This document shows positions 1 to 10,890 of a DNA stretch of 64,000 nt, piece after piece. Every line of letters begins with the position of its first letter. Within the stretch, counting starts at the first letter, position 1. Both the position numbers and the translations under genes were made by a program. The stretch is from Tetrahymena elliotti 4EA (Eukaryota; Ciliophora; Oligohymenophorea; Hymenostomatida; Tetrahymenidae): the NCBI GenBank assembly GCA_000231825.2, contig JH720325.1:603022-667021 (forward strand). Direction: 5' to 3'. Under the pieces are notes generated by a model. It did not search any database. It had not been told where the DNA came from and worked only from the letters and a program-made list of their open reading frames with translations.

Positions 1-1
1 A

Positions 2-998
2 GAATATAAGGATAAATTTTATTATTGGGAGTTTACTAGAATGTATTTAAGAGCAATTGTATAGTTGTGATAACTTTAAGTACTTATTCAAATTTTATTA
101 ATTATTAGATAGTTATATTTTTACTGATTTTTTATCTAAAATTTATGCTTAAACTAAATCGTATTAGAAATAACTGGCTTTAAAGGCTTGAATTATAAAC
201 CAATTTGACTCTAATATTTATCTGCATCCTATCTTCTATTAACACCTACTTATATTCAGACATTATCCAACACATTCAATATATTATTCACTATCTAATA
301 ATTTTTATAATTATTATACTAGTAATTATGTATAAAATAACAAATCCAAATACATGCATTGGAAGAAATTAGTCTAGATTGCTCAATTTCATTTTACCTA
401 AAACATTATACAATATCATACAAAAAGCAGTTTGAAACAGCCAATTGAAAAATATTTAAGCTTTGGATATTATTAAAGAAAAACTTAAATGTTTTAGTTA
501 AGTATTATGCTTTGTAAAAGATCACTTTATAGGCTTAGCCTTAAACACCATAAGAATAAAGTCAAGGTATAAATATTTGCTAATTTCATTTACTATTAAA
601 TTTTGAATAAAAAATAGAAACTAATGTTTAAAATAGCCTTTCCCTATTACAGAAAATTTAATATATCAATTAAGCTTAACACTCTCTTCAAATAGAGTTA
701 AGCAAATTCAAACAAGAGGATTTATGCAAGCATTTCAATAATAGCAAGTAAATAATTATTTATTTATTTTTATAGAAATAAAAACTATCTAATTCAAAAT
801 AGTATTAACAGAACTTACACTAAAGATGAAACTAATAGCAAAGTGAGAGATATGCAAGAGTTATCTGATATGTAATTCTTGGAGAATTGTGATTAATAAA
901 CAATAGAAATGAATGAATCTTAAGGAAAATTGAAATTCAGAAATAAAACAAATATATTTCATGAGCAAAAAAATATGATACAAAATTTAAATCTATGA
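2..998 (+). CDS. C-terminal part of a large transmembrane protein (5' end outside window)
   Basis: Four exons can be traced with TGA as the only stop. The first (2-58) reads YYWEFTRMYLRAI, followed by an intron at 59-108. The second (109-321) holds two or three strongly hydrophobic helices. An intron probably at 322-365 restores the frame for the third exon (366-566, WKKLVQIAQFHF), and a clear 51-nt GT..AG intron (567-617) leads to the last exon ending at TGA 996-998. The tail is polar and rich in Asn and Gln. The WEF motif just before membrane helices is, as I recall, common in a large family of Tetrahymena putative transmembrane proteins of unknown role. The 322-365 intron ends in AAG rather than TAG and is the weakest join. 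Function is unknown. Confidence 0.65.
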
Positions 999-1566
999 AA
1001 AATCTAGATTCACACTATAACATACATTTAAAAAATAGATTTGAATTGAAAGTTCGAGTTTGAGCAAATATTTTCTAAATTTTTAATTTTTTTAATCTGT
1101 TCTTTTGTTTTTTTATGTTATAAATAATTGTAAAACTTTTTCATAAAATTTTTAAGAAATTGTTTTATCTTAACTTTTTAATTTGAATAAAAAATAAAAA
1201 ACTTATGTTTATTCAGGGTTTTTTTTAAAATAAAATTCTGGATTTTTCTTAATTTCATATAAAAATTTGTTTAAAAAATTTAGATCTTCAATAAATTTAA
1301 TTTTTTATTATCTTGTCTTTGAATATTAATTAGCAGATTTTAAAAATTAATCTAGATTTATAGAAAAAAAATTTAATAAATTAAAAACAATTTTTTGTTT
1401 TGAGTAAACTTTAAAATAAATGATAGTATTTTTTTATGTGAATAAAAATAATTGAGACTAGTATAAATTATGATGAATTAGTTTTTTAATTATAATATTT
1501 ACATTAATATATAGTATAATATATGTTAAAACTAAAAATTCTTATTTGTAATTATTGTTAAATTTA
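999..1566. other. Intergenic, between convergent genes
   Basis: Very AT-rich DNA holding the 3' flanks of two convergent genes. I see no reading frame with protein-like composition and no RNA gene. Confidence 0.6.
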
Positions 1567-2430
1567 TCATTCAAGAGATATTTCGTATTCATGAACTTCA
1601 CCATTATGGAACCATTTACCATTTGATTCTGTTAAAGTTTTATGACAGAATTAAGCAGTAAATGAATATAAAGTTCTAGAATGACCTACAACAGCTATTT
1701 TTTTACCAGCTGGAATTTCTTTAGCTGCTTTTTTAAGAAGTTCTTTTTATTTTATAATTCTTTCAAGCTATTATTATTCTGTTTCTACTTATTTAGGATA
1801 TATATCTTTCAAGAATTCAAGCAATTTTAAATGTCCAGTTCTGATGACTTCTTATTCATCATTTCCACATCTTTCTTCTATTTGTTAAATTATTTCCTTT
1901 GATTTCTCCTTATCAACTAATTCGTAAATGCTCCAAAGATTAGGATATTTATATTGTTCAAGGAATGAAAAATCATCATTTTAATAAAGTTCTTTTGATT
2001 CTAAAACTTTAGCACCAATATCGCAGTTACTCAAAACCATTTCTCTAAATAATGGGTGAGGAATTATCTTAGGGTTAGATGGGTGACCTTTAAAAATTTA
2101 TTCACAAGTTTCAAGAGCTCTTCTTAAAGGGCTTACAAAGACAACTGCAACATCTTCGTTTTAGCATATTTATCTAGCTTCTTAGCACTGTTTAAGATAA
2201 AAAAATTTATTAATAACTTTCATTTAAATGATATAAATGATAATTACTTGTTCATATCCTTATGGTGTAATTCCACAATCTATCAATTCTTCATTGAATT
2301 TAGTTACTAAGCATTCTTAATCTCCTGGTACTTCCTTATCTGTATTGCAAGCTACCCTTTGACTGAGATTAAACATGGATTCAGCATGTCTTATTAACAA
2401 AATTTTGGCTGTAGTAGAATCTTAGTTCAT
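1567..2430 (-). CDS. Histidine phosphatase (phosphoglycerate mutase-like) family protein
   Basis: Two exons (2430-2248 and 2187-1567) flank a 60-nt intron at 2247-2188; together they encode 267 residues. The N-terminus carries LIRHAES, the RHG/RHA motif whose histidine is phosphorylated in this superfamily. A second motif near the C-terminus, VVGHSRT, supplies the second catalytic histidine. VSPLRRALETC in the middle is the usual substrate-side arginine region. The motif is RHAE rather than the commoner RHGE. There is no signal peptide or membrane helix, so the protein is probably cytosolic. The substrate cannot be told from sequence: members act on sugar phosphates, inositol phosphates or proteins. 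A second, membrane-anchored member lies at 27888-28906. Confidence 0.88.
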
Positions 2431-3048
2431 TATTATTTTGCTTATAAATTTCTACACTTTTATAAAATTTTAATAAGATTTTGTTTTAGTTAATTAAATA
2501 AATAATTATACCCCAAAAAGTTAAATCATTCTAAAAGCCATTTAATCCAATTTTAATGTCAAATCTAAAAATCAAGTACGCATTTGCGGAGTTGATAACG
2601 CACATATTCTATCAGAAACATATCTATTTGTAAAAAAGTGTTCAATTACTATTTTTTCATTACTATTCAATCTTTTACAATCAAAAAACCTTCTTAATTA
2701 TTTCTAAAAATCTAAAATGAAATCTTGAAGCATTTTTTATTAAATTCATAATTACTTCTTGAAATCATTTTTCATCAATAAGCTCTTTTTAAAATGATAT
2801 AACTTGGCAAAAATCTTTCAAATCTAAACAAAAACTTTATCAATTAAAAAATAATTAAAGTGTAATTTATTTATTTGATTAAAAGAATTTCTAAGAAATA
2901 CGCATCAAGATTTAGGAATTTTTTTTGAAATAATTTAAAGTGGTTTGTAGAAGCTTTAGTTTTGAAAAAATTTCTTTTAGAATTAATAAAGAATATATTT
3001 TACAAGCACATAAAAGAACATTCAAATTAATTAATAAATTAGTAAATA
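2431..3048. other. Intergenic
   Basis: AT-rich spacer between two tandem minus-strand genes, holding the promoter side of the histidine phosphatase gene. A short less AT-rich patch near 2575-2620 has no recognisable feature. Confidence 0.5.
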
Positions 3049-5591
3049 TCAAAATTCAAAATATTCTATATTAAATTTCATAGCATCATCTTAAACTGTC
3101 TAATAGCAAAGTTGCATAGTAGTGTCCACCCAAAAAACTTAAATACTCTTAATATCAGATTCTGCGTTGATGTCTATTTTACCTAGCTATTTATCTACGA
3201 TGACAAAAATATTTCTAGAATATGATACAACCACATATTCCTTATTTAACTTTGAATTATAGGTTACAACAAAGTCTTTTATTTTTTCATCAGGTCTATG
3301 AAGCGAAATTCTATCACAAACGTTTGTAATAGCTGAATACATAAGTAGCTAAGTTTAAGATGCTGCAAACAAATGATATTTAGTATTGTTATTCATATTA
3401 AACTTTTAAATTAAAAAATATTTTTTTTAAAAAATCATTAAAAAATTTTGTCTAAATTATTTTTTTGAATGAAAAAGAGAAATTTTCATTTAAATTTAAT
3501 TTAAGTAAAGAAATTATTTGGATATGCTTTAGAAATAATTTTTAAGAAGAAGAATAAATTACTGTTTTAGGATTAGGCTTGATGAAAATGATATCAGGTT
3601 CTTGAATAAACTCAATTTTATTGTATTTCAAGTCTTGCTTATCTTGCTTATAAATGAAGAGACCATTTTTACATAAGAATGAAAGAAATCTTATAGGTCC
3701 AGATTAAAATAAAGTAATTTTGCTAAATTCTAAGAACTCCACTGGGTTTACTTGACACAAAACTTTTTTATCAATCCATTATTAATCAAGTTCTTTATCT
3801 TTCTCAACTTTATAAGTATATCTAACAATATTTATTCCTTGCTTTGCTACAATGGCTATTCTATTTGACCCATCATGTTCAGTGTATCTAGAAAAATCAA
3901 AGCAATCTATTCCAGATTAAAGCATTTTCATATTATAGGTAGTGCTATCAATAATAAAAACAATATTATTCATAGATTACATAAATATAATATCTCTAGT
4001 CATTTTTTTTGATTAAAGTATGCTAATACTTTTGATAAAATTATCTTAGTAAATTGATGAATGCTCTATCTTATATTAGCCTAGCTAGCTATTTTTTCCA
4101 TCTATAGAGTAAAAGTTCAACTAATTTTTAAAAGTTATTCCTAAAGAGGGATGCTATTTATAGTAAAAAGGAAGCATATGGTTGCTTAGCTTCACTTTAT
4201 CTGCTTACTCTCTCAATTTTAATAAAGGATTTACTCTTTAATTCATAGCATTATTTTAATTATTGGCTTAAATTGATGTATTACTTGATTCATTTTACAT
4301 TTAATTTTCTGATGATGAAAGAGAAGAGTTTTAATTACTTACTGGATTTAATTTATTACTTGGATTTTCACTGATATTCAGCTATTAATTAATTTCTTTT
4401 AGCTAATAAATAGCTTATTTTGCATAGTCTTATTGTTGTTCTGCTTATGTTTAAACCTAGTTTAGCAACCCATTAAACTAGACCTAAATCATCTTATTTT
4501 TATCTTTAGAGAGGTTTTTATCCTCTTTCCTATTGATTTTAATAGAATCAGATGAGTTATTATCACTTCCATTATCAGAACAGATTTTCTTTTTTGCTAC
4601 ACTTTCCAAAATTTCTTTTTTAGTTTTTCTACCTTTTTTCTTGCCTGATGAAGAAGCTTTTTAATGTTATTAGGCAGCAAGTTTTAAATTTTCAGCCTCT
4701 TTTTTTTCAAGTAATTCTTATTTATAAGTGTCATCTTCATTGAAAAGATTTTAGAGTTCCTTATATTCGTCAGAGTATTTGAAGCTTTTCATATCTTCGT
4801 CATTTCTCTTTAATTAAAAAGATAATATTGATTTGATTGAAAAACAAATTAAAAAAAATTACATTCATAAGTTTGAGATATTTGCTAACTGTACTGGAAC
4901 TAATATTATATTTATCAACAATATCCTAGACTCTCATTCCTTTTAAGATATCTTGTTAAATTAACTCAGATTTATCAGTTGTTTTTATAGAGAGACTTTT
5001 CTTCTTATCTATTAACTATAAAAAAGGAATAAATAACCATATCTTTAAAAAAAAGATGTTTACTTTTGAATTAATATTCTTAATGTTAATCTTAAAAAGT
5101 TCCATATTTCTCATAGATTTGTAGAATTCTAAGTAGTTTCTTGATATAGATTGAAATGATTCCTTTATAGGATTAACAAAACTTTTTATGTTTACATTTT
5201 CAATATAAACTTCGTTTAATCCAACTTTTGATACATAAGACCCAAGTAAAAAATTTTCAATATCTTCAGTTAGTTTTACTCTATTTTAGGGTTAATCTTC
5301 ATAATCAACAAATAGTTTGATCATATTATTGATATAGTTAATATCAAATTCAAAAAGAGAAGCTGCATACATAAGAGTTTATTTCATATCTGTAATCATC
5401 TTTTCAGTAAAAGTATAATACTTATTTTTACTCTCTACAAGTTATTTTATAATTTATTCTTTTTCTACTACAAATTGTTGGTGTTCTAAATGGTCATCTA
5501 TACATTAGTCACAAAAAGCTATTTCACATCCTTTACAGAAGCAAAGATATTTCTTTTAACAGTTGTGGTTATGATTATAATAATAACTCAT
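3049..5591 (-). CDS. B-box zinc finger protein with helix-turn-helix and C-terminal propeller-like region
   Basis: Four exons: 5591-5064, 5015-4863, 4807-3563 and 3402-3049, all joined in phase 0, giving 759 residues. Residues 7-37 hold a B-box-like Cys/His array (CFCKGCEIAFCDQCIDDH). Helical coiled-coil sequence follows to about residue 175. Exon 2 encodes a helix-turn-helix of the psq/CENP-B/transposase type (GMRVQDIVDKYNISSSTVSK). Then comes a basic stretch (GKKKGRKTKK) and a Gln/Asn/Ser-rich linker. The last ~300 residues are short beta-strand-like repeats resembling a WD40 or CNH propeller. B-box plus coiled coil recalls TRIM-type proteins, but there is no RING. The 160-nt last intron is longer than the others. 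It is inferred because the two flanking frames join in phase and both look like propeller strands; if it is wrong, 3049-3396 would be a separate 115-aa gene. A chromatin or DNA-binding role is only inference. Confidence 0.72.
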
Positions 5592-7103
5592 ATTTTTTAA
5601 TTTTATTAGAAATTTAAAAGATAAGAATTAATTATAAAATTTATGAACCAAAATATCAAGGAGAATTTAAATAATATTTTATACTAAAAAATATGCTTAT
5701 TAACCCTCTTTCTAAATAAATATTGGTTGATTTCCATTAACTTACATTATATATTTTTATTTCATTATTTCAAATAATTTTCTAATCTTAAAATGTCTCT
5801 CTATGAAGAATTGTGATTTAAATATTTTTATTTTAAAATATTTTAATAGCATGGATAATCATGAATGATTGATTCTGTTTTTAATATTTGGAATTGAAAT
5901 GGTTATTTTCATATTTTTGTTAATGTATTTAGTCCTTTTGAAGTGTAATAAAAATAAATAATTAATGTGAATAAAATAACACAAATAATGGATTTTAATT
6001 TGATAAAATAAACACCCTATATAAATAAAATATAGTATATATTTTTTTAAATAATTCTTTAAAACTCATTTTCAAAAATAAATGATAAAAATCAATATTT
6101 AAATCTATTTCAATGGTAAGAAAATAAAATGATTTTTGATTTAAGAATTTTGAAGTCTGATAATTTTTAAACTGAAATTCTTGTTACAGTTTTTAGATTG
6201 AATGCTTCACACAAAGAGATTTTCTAATTTATTTAAATAAAAAAAACAAAAAAAATAAAAAGAAAAGAAGTGTAAGTGTCAAATAATTTGGAAAGTTGTT
6301 GGAAAAATAAAGATAGAAAAAAAATATCATCACTTGAAAACTATTTGCATAAAAATTAAAAATACATAAAAACTTAATTTGTTTTATTTTAAATACTTTT
6401 GACTGAAAATACCTCCATTATTTTAACTATTTATTTTACTTGGTCAATATCTTATTACTTTTCCTTTTGATAATTCTATTTATCAATCAGGTGGTTTTTA
6501 TTTTATATTAAGAAAAAATAAAATTTTTATTAAATAATAAATTATATTCATCACTCCTTTATGTCTATCGTTATTATTATATTTATTTATCAAATTACTT
6601 TATTCTTTATACATTATATTCATAGAGTAATTCTAATTATTATTTTCGATATTATTTGATTTGATTAAAACTGTTTAATCTGTGACATTGTTTTTTACAT
6701 TCGCTATTGTTTTTATTTACTTATTTTTGAGATAAGTTATTCCATATTCATTCCAATCTGTTAAATTATTATTGAATAATATTTTAGTATAGGTAGGTCT
6801 ATGTTAAAGAAATCAATATTTATCATTCATTCATCTGTTATTGCTATATTTTATACTTTTACACAAATAGAGTGATTGAGTATTTTTAGAGAAAACATTT
6901 AGAAATTTTAATTAGATGATTGATTGCACACCAATGATCTGAATATTAATATGATGGATAAAGCATATTTTTAGGATAGGTGTATTTAGAATATATTTAT
7001 TTTACTAATTTAGCTTTTTTTAAAATGTATTTTTATAAATTATTTTGCAAGATATGGAAGAGGATATCTATATTACATATTATAATGACCTTTTTAATGA
7101 AAA
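5592..7103. other. Intergenic
   Basis: About 1.5 kb of AT-rich DNA between two minus-strand genes. No frame has protein-like composition, and I see no structured RNA or long repeat. Confidence 0.5.
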
Positions 7104-7700
7104 TCAATCTATTTTTACACTAACTGCTAAACAATTTATAATACTAGCTAATCTGTTGTTAAGGCGTGCTTATTCTGATTCTGAAAGTTGATTGCTTTTT
7201 ATGTTTACATTTTCTTTTAGTATATCTGGAACTTCCAAATCATAAGCAACTAATTTAAGCTAACGGAGCAAACAATTTAGACGATCAAAGTTAGTAGGGT
7301 ATTTTTTACTTGCCTTCTTATTCTTCTTAAGGGCAAGTATCTTGTATTCTTCCATAGAAGACTCAGCCTTTTTAAATAAAGGAGGGAGGATTTTTTAAAC
7401 TTGTAATAGTTTATTGGAATACTCTTTTAAAGCATTAAAGAGTTGCTTTTTATTGTCTTAGTCCTACTACTCTTAAACAACTTTATAAGTCAAATCTATA
7501 AGATAAGGTATTTGGTTTATACTCATATTCATATCAGATAACTAGGCATCCATAAAAAAATCTTATTTGGCTAACTCTAATTTTTTCATGATTTATTATA
7601 ACTCTTTTAGTGTATCGTCACATTCTTACTCATACTTTTTCATATTCTAAACTTCTTCTACTGTTAGATTTCCCTATGACTTGCTTGAAGTACAACCCAT
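7104..7700 (-). CDS. Small helical protein with N-terminal MGC acylation motif
   Basis: Single exon of 198 codons ending at TGA. It begins MGCTSSKS. Gly2 followed by Cys3 and Ser6 is a classic N-myristoylation plus palmitoylation signal, so the product is probably tethered to a membrane face. The rest is highly charged and helical with heptad-like stretches (VQNMKKYEQ, LKELQQIMKKLELAK) and many in-frame TAA/TAG glutamines. I recognise no catalytic domain. The methionine choice is supported by the acylation motif itself. Ciliary membrane or cortical localisation would be a reasonable guess for a ciliate but is not shown by the sequence. Confidence 0.78.
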
Positions 7701-9106
7701 TTGCCAATTATCTCTAAACACCCACAGCAATTAGATTTTTTAACTTTTACTATTGTAATACCTTTTTCTAATTATGTTATATTGCTTAATCCTACTACTT
7801 TCTATTAAGGATGTTGAAAGTCTTTTCAATTACTGTTCTTCCCCTTTTTTATTCTCTTCTACTTTCAGGATTACTTAATATTATTGTTATTTTAATAAAT
7901 CAAACAAAATTTAATATCTTTATTTTAATTACTTTTTTTATAAAGGATTATACTGGTTATTTATTTCACTCACAATCACTCAATGATTTATTTATTTTTC
8001 CATTCAACCACTCTAAATTAATTATTGTTAAGTTATTTACAAAAGAACTCATTTAATTTGTGTTCCCAATTAGATCTAAAATTTTTATTATCATTATTAT
8101 TTTTCAAAAAAACTTCATTTATAACTTATCAGCTTTTTAAAACTATATTTTTTTAATACCTCAAATTAATAAAGGTGTAATAAACAATCTACTATAAATA
8201 AATGAACTGATTTTTTTCTCGCTTAGATTTTTTTTCCAGTAAAATTGAAATAATTTAATATTAATAAATACTTTTTATGCTAAACTCAATCTATCATCAA
8301 TCATTTTAATAATATTTACTTGAATTAAGATAATCTTTCAGTAAAAAAACTATTATTTTTCTACAATGGTATAATAATTGAATAAACAGAGTTTTAAATA
8401 TTTATTTGATAAATTAATAAACTTTATTTTGATAAAAAATTGAATTATATATAATTTTATTAATTTACTGTAAAATTTAGATATTTTCTTTCCAATAAAA
8501 AAATAATTTTCTTATCATAAAAAACAAATAAAAGTTTTTAGAATAAATATTTTTTTAATAGGAGGTGATTTTCTTCAAAAAATAGGATACTTACTCATTT
8601 TCATTAATATAATCAAAAAACTTAAAAAATATATTCGAATTAATAAAAATTTGATTTCAGAAATTTGTTTGAAAAGAAGAAATTTAATTTACTTTATGAA
8701 TTAAAATTAAGAAAAATAAATAAATTCTATTATATGTAATTTATTTAATTTACTTTTTGTATATTTAATTTTTACTTGAAGATTGAAGAGTGAATTTATG
8801 AATTGCTTACTATTACTTGAAGTTAAATGATGATAATAATATTTTATAAATTGCTTAATATTACTTGAAGTTAAATGATGATAATAATAAATAACCATTT
8901 TGAAAATTTAAAACATCTTCTTTATTGCTTAATATTTAATTAAATAAAATATTTTAAATGAATAGAATGAAAAATTTAAAAAACAAATTGAAAAGATATA
9001 TCCATTTTTTGAATTCATTTGTAAATAAATAATTTATCAATGATATATTTTTAAATAATAATTTAATTTTCAGATAATTAATTAAGATATTAACACGTAA
9101 TTACTA
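7701..9106. other. Intergenic, divergent promoter region
   Basis: AT-rich region between divergent genes, so it should hold both promoters. It contains a short tandem duplication (8798-8888). A small standard-code ORF at 7811-8056 is U-rich and lacks the codon pattern of real genes here. Confidence 0.5.
8798..8888. repeat. Two-copy tandem repeat, 48-bp period
   Basis: Two near-identical 43-bp segments, 8798-8840 and 8846-8888, share the core ATTACTTGAAGTTAAATGAT. They differ at only two positions. The repeat lies in the noncoding region upstream of PIG-T and looks like a recent local duplication. Confidence 0.85.
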
Positions 9107-10890
9107 ATGATAGGAAGCAAACAAATTTATTTATTAGGACTTTTGATAATAGTTTAAGTAGCATTTTGTGATTTATAAACAAAAGAATCTCTTAAATTCT
9201 ATCCTCTTCAAGATTCTGATAAGTCTTTAGCAGTTTTTAAATCATTATATAGCCATGATATAGATTTAAATTCATTATTTAGAGATGAATATATTTTTCC
9301 TTCAACATTACTTGATAATTTGCATTTAACAAACACAAAAGATTTTGAAATACATGCTGGATGTGGTTCATTTAATGCCATGCTTTTTGATAAAGACGCT
9401 ACTTTACTAGATGAAGTAGAATTCCCTATGAATGGAGTTTAGACATTCATTTATGGTGACAATGTTTTCTTTGAAGCTGGTATTGAAACTTTGAGTGAAT
9501 TATTCAAATTCTCTCGTTTTAGCTTGAAAAATGAGAATAAATTTTAGTTTTAATCAAGCTTTGAATCAACTTAGGGATTTAAAAATAAATTTATCTACGC
9601 GTAAGACCCTACAGATTACATTTGTTCAGATAACATTGAAAAATTGAAAAAATATTTACCTTGTTTTGGTAATAAGGGTATTTTCGATTTGATTGATCAA
9701 ACAACACTTTTTAGATCTAGTTATGTAGGTATTGTCATGAAAGTTAAAATTGAAAAAAATAGAGTTAACTTGAGCTTGTAAATTGTTTCAGAGTTTTTAA
9801 ATAGCTAAAAAGATTCAATATTTGTTTCAAATAAATATGTTGAAGTTTGCCCATTCGTCAAAGACTCTGCTATCATTTCTGTAATTCTACTATTTTTATA
9901 ACTTAATAAACTAGTTAGATTTAAAAAAACAATTCATTAATTTAGCATTAATTTTCAAACCAAAAATTGATTTTCAGAGAAAGAAATTAAAAGAAAAATC
10001 ATATTTCTATGAAAAATATTTTGGTGAAGCCTATTAAATAAGTCTAATTAAAGATAGAATTTAATTTTTAAAAGAGAAATTAATATAATTTTTAACTATT
10101 AAATTAATAGGGAGATTAAAGAATTGAAGCTAACAACAAAAGAATTGAGAATACAAATGAATCAACAGAAAATGAAACAAATAAAGCTAAATTAGTATAT
10201 AAAAGATTGTAAAGTGTAGAACTACCCTAAAAGCCATAGAAAAATGGAAAGTAGCTCCACAAATTAAATTTAATTAAATCTAAGAGATTTATGAAGAACA
10301 ATTGGTATTATCATGAGGATGCATTAGTCCATACTATTAAGAATAGAAGTGATAAATATACTTTGGAAGTTGAAACTGCAGAATATCTTAACTATTACTT
10401 CTATCCTGTATTTTCTTAAGTTAAAGTTTCTATTGATGGTGTTAATCTTTTAGAGAAAGATCCTTACAATAAATAAATTCTTTCTTTTGAAAGATTGAGT
10501 AACAAAAATGTCTAATTTAAGATAAAAGTTGAGCTCAAGCCAAACTAGGAAGTTAGCATTGTTATACCTATTATCAAAATGATGAAATCATTTGAAAATT
10601 ATCCCTATGATCCCCAAAGAGGTCATGATATTATTGCTGTTCCTGTTATCTATAGAATCAAAGAATAAAACACTGAATTTGGATAAACTCCAGTAATAAG
10701 TATATCATCTAACACAGTTGCCTTCTTACCTGAACCTGATTTTTCTATGCCTTTTAACATCATTACTTTTGTTTGTGTTCTTATGGGTTATATTTTCTTA
10801 CAAGTTTTCAGACTCTCCACTGAAAAAGTTAAGTCAGATGGACATGATGATAATATCCTTAAGAAAATTCTTGATTTATTTAGAAAATGA
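9107..10890 (+). CDS. PIGT: GPI transamidase subunit PIG-T (Gpi16)
   Basis: The product is a lumenal subunit of the ER GPI transamidase, which attaches GPI anchors to proteins. A signal peptide (MIGSKQIYLLGLLIIVQVAF) opens exon 1 (9107-9880). The region around KKYLPCFGNKGIFDLIDQT matches the conserved PIG-T segment with LLPCGSKAGL in the human protein. The last part carries the family's pre-membrane block EPDFSMPFNIITF, followed by one membrane helix and a short charged tail, as in human PIG-T. An intron starts at 9881 and must end so that the downstream frame opens; 9881-9918 fits, but longer alternatives up to about 9977 are possible, so the middle (residues about 258-330) is uncertain. A candidate GPI-anchored protein is encoded at 44450-45302. 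Confidence 0.9.

Noticed and set aside
433..435. In-frame TGA as a selenocysteine codon in the first gene
   Set aside because: A neighbouring frame continues the protein (WKKLVQIAQFHF) and an intron at about 322-365 explains the switch, so no recoding is needed.
746..774. 28-nt GT..AG interval in the last exon of the first gene as a Paramecium-size intron
   Set aside because: Removing it shifts the frame and breaks the tail; keeping it gives an open frame to TGA 996-998.
7811..8056. Standard-code ORF of 81 aa (+)
   Set aside because: Dominated by Phe, Leu, Ile and Asn from AT-rich DNA, no family, no in-frame TAA/TAG as real genes here have, in a divergent promoter region.
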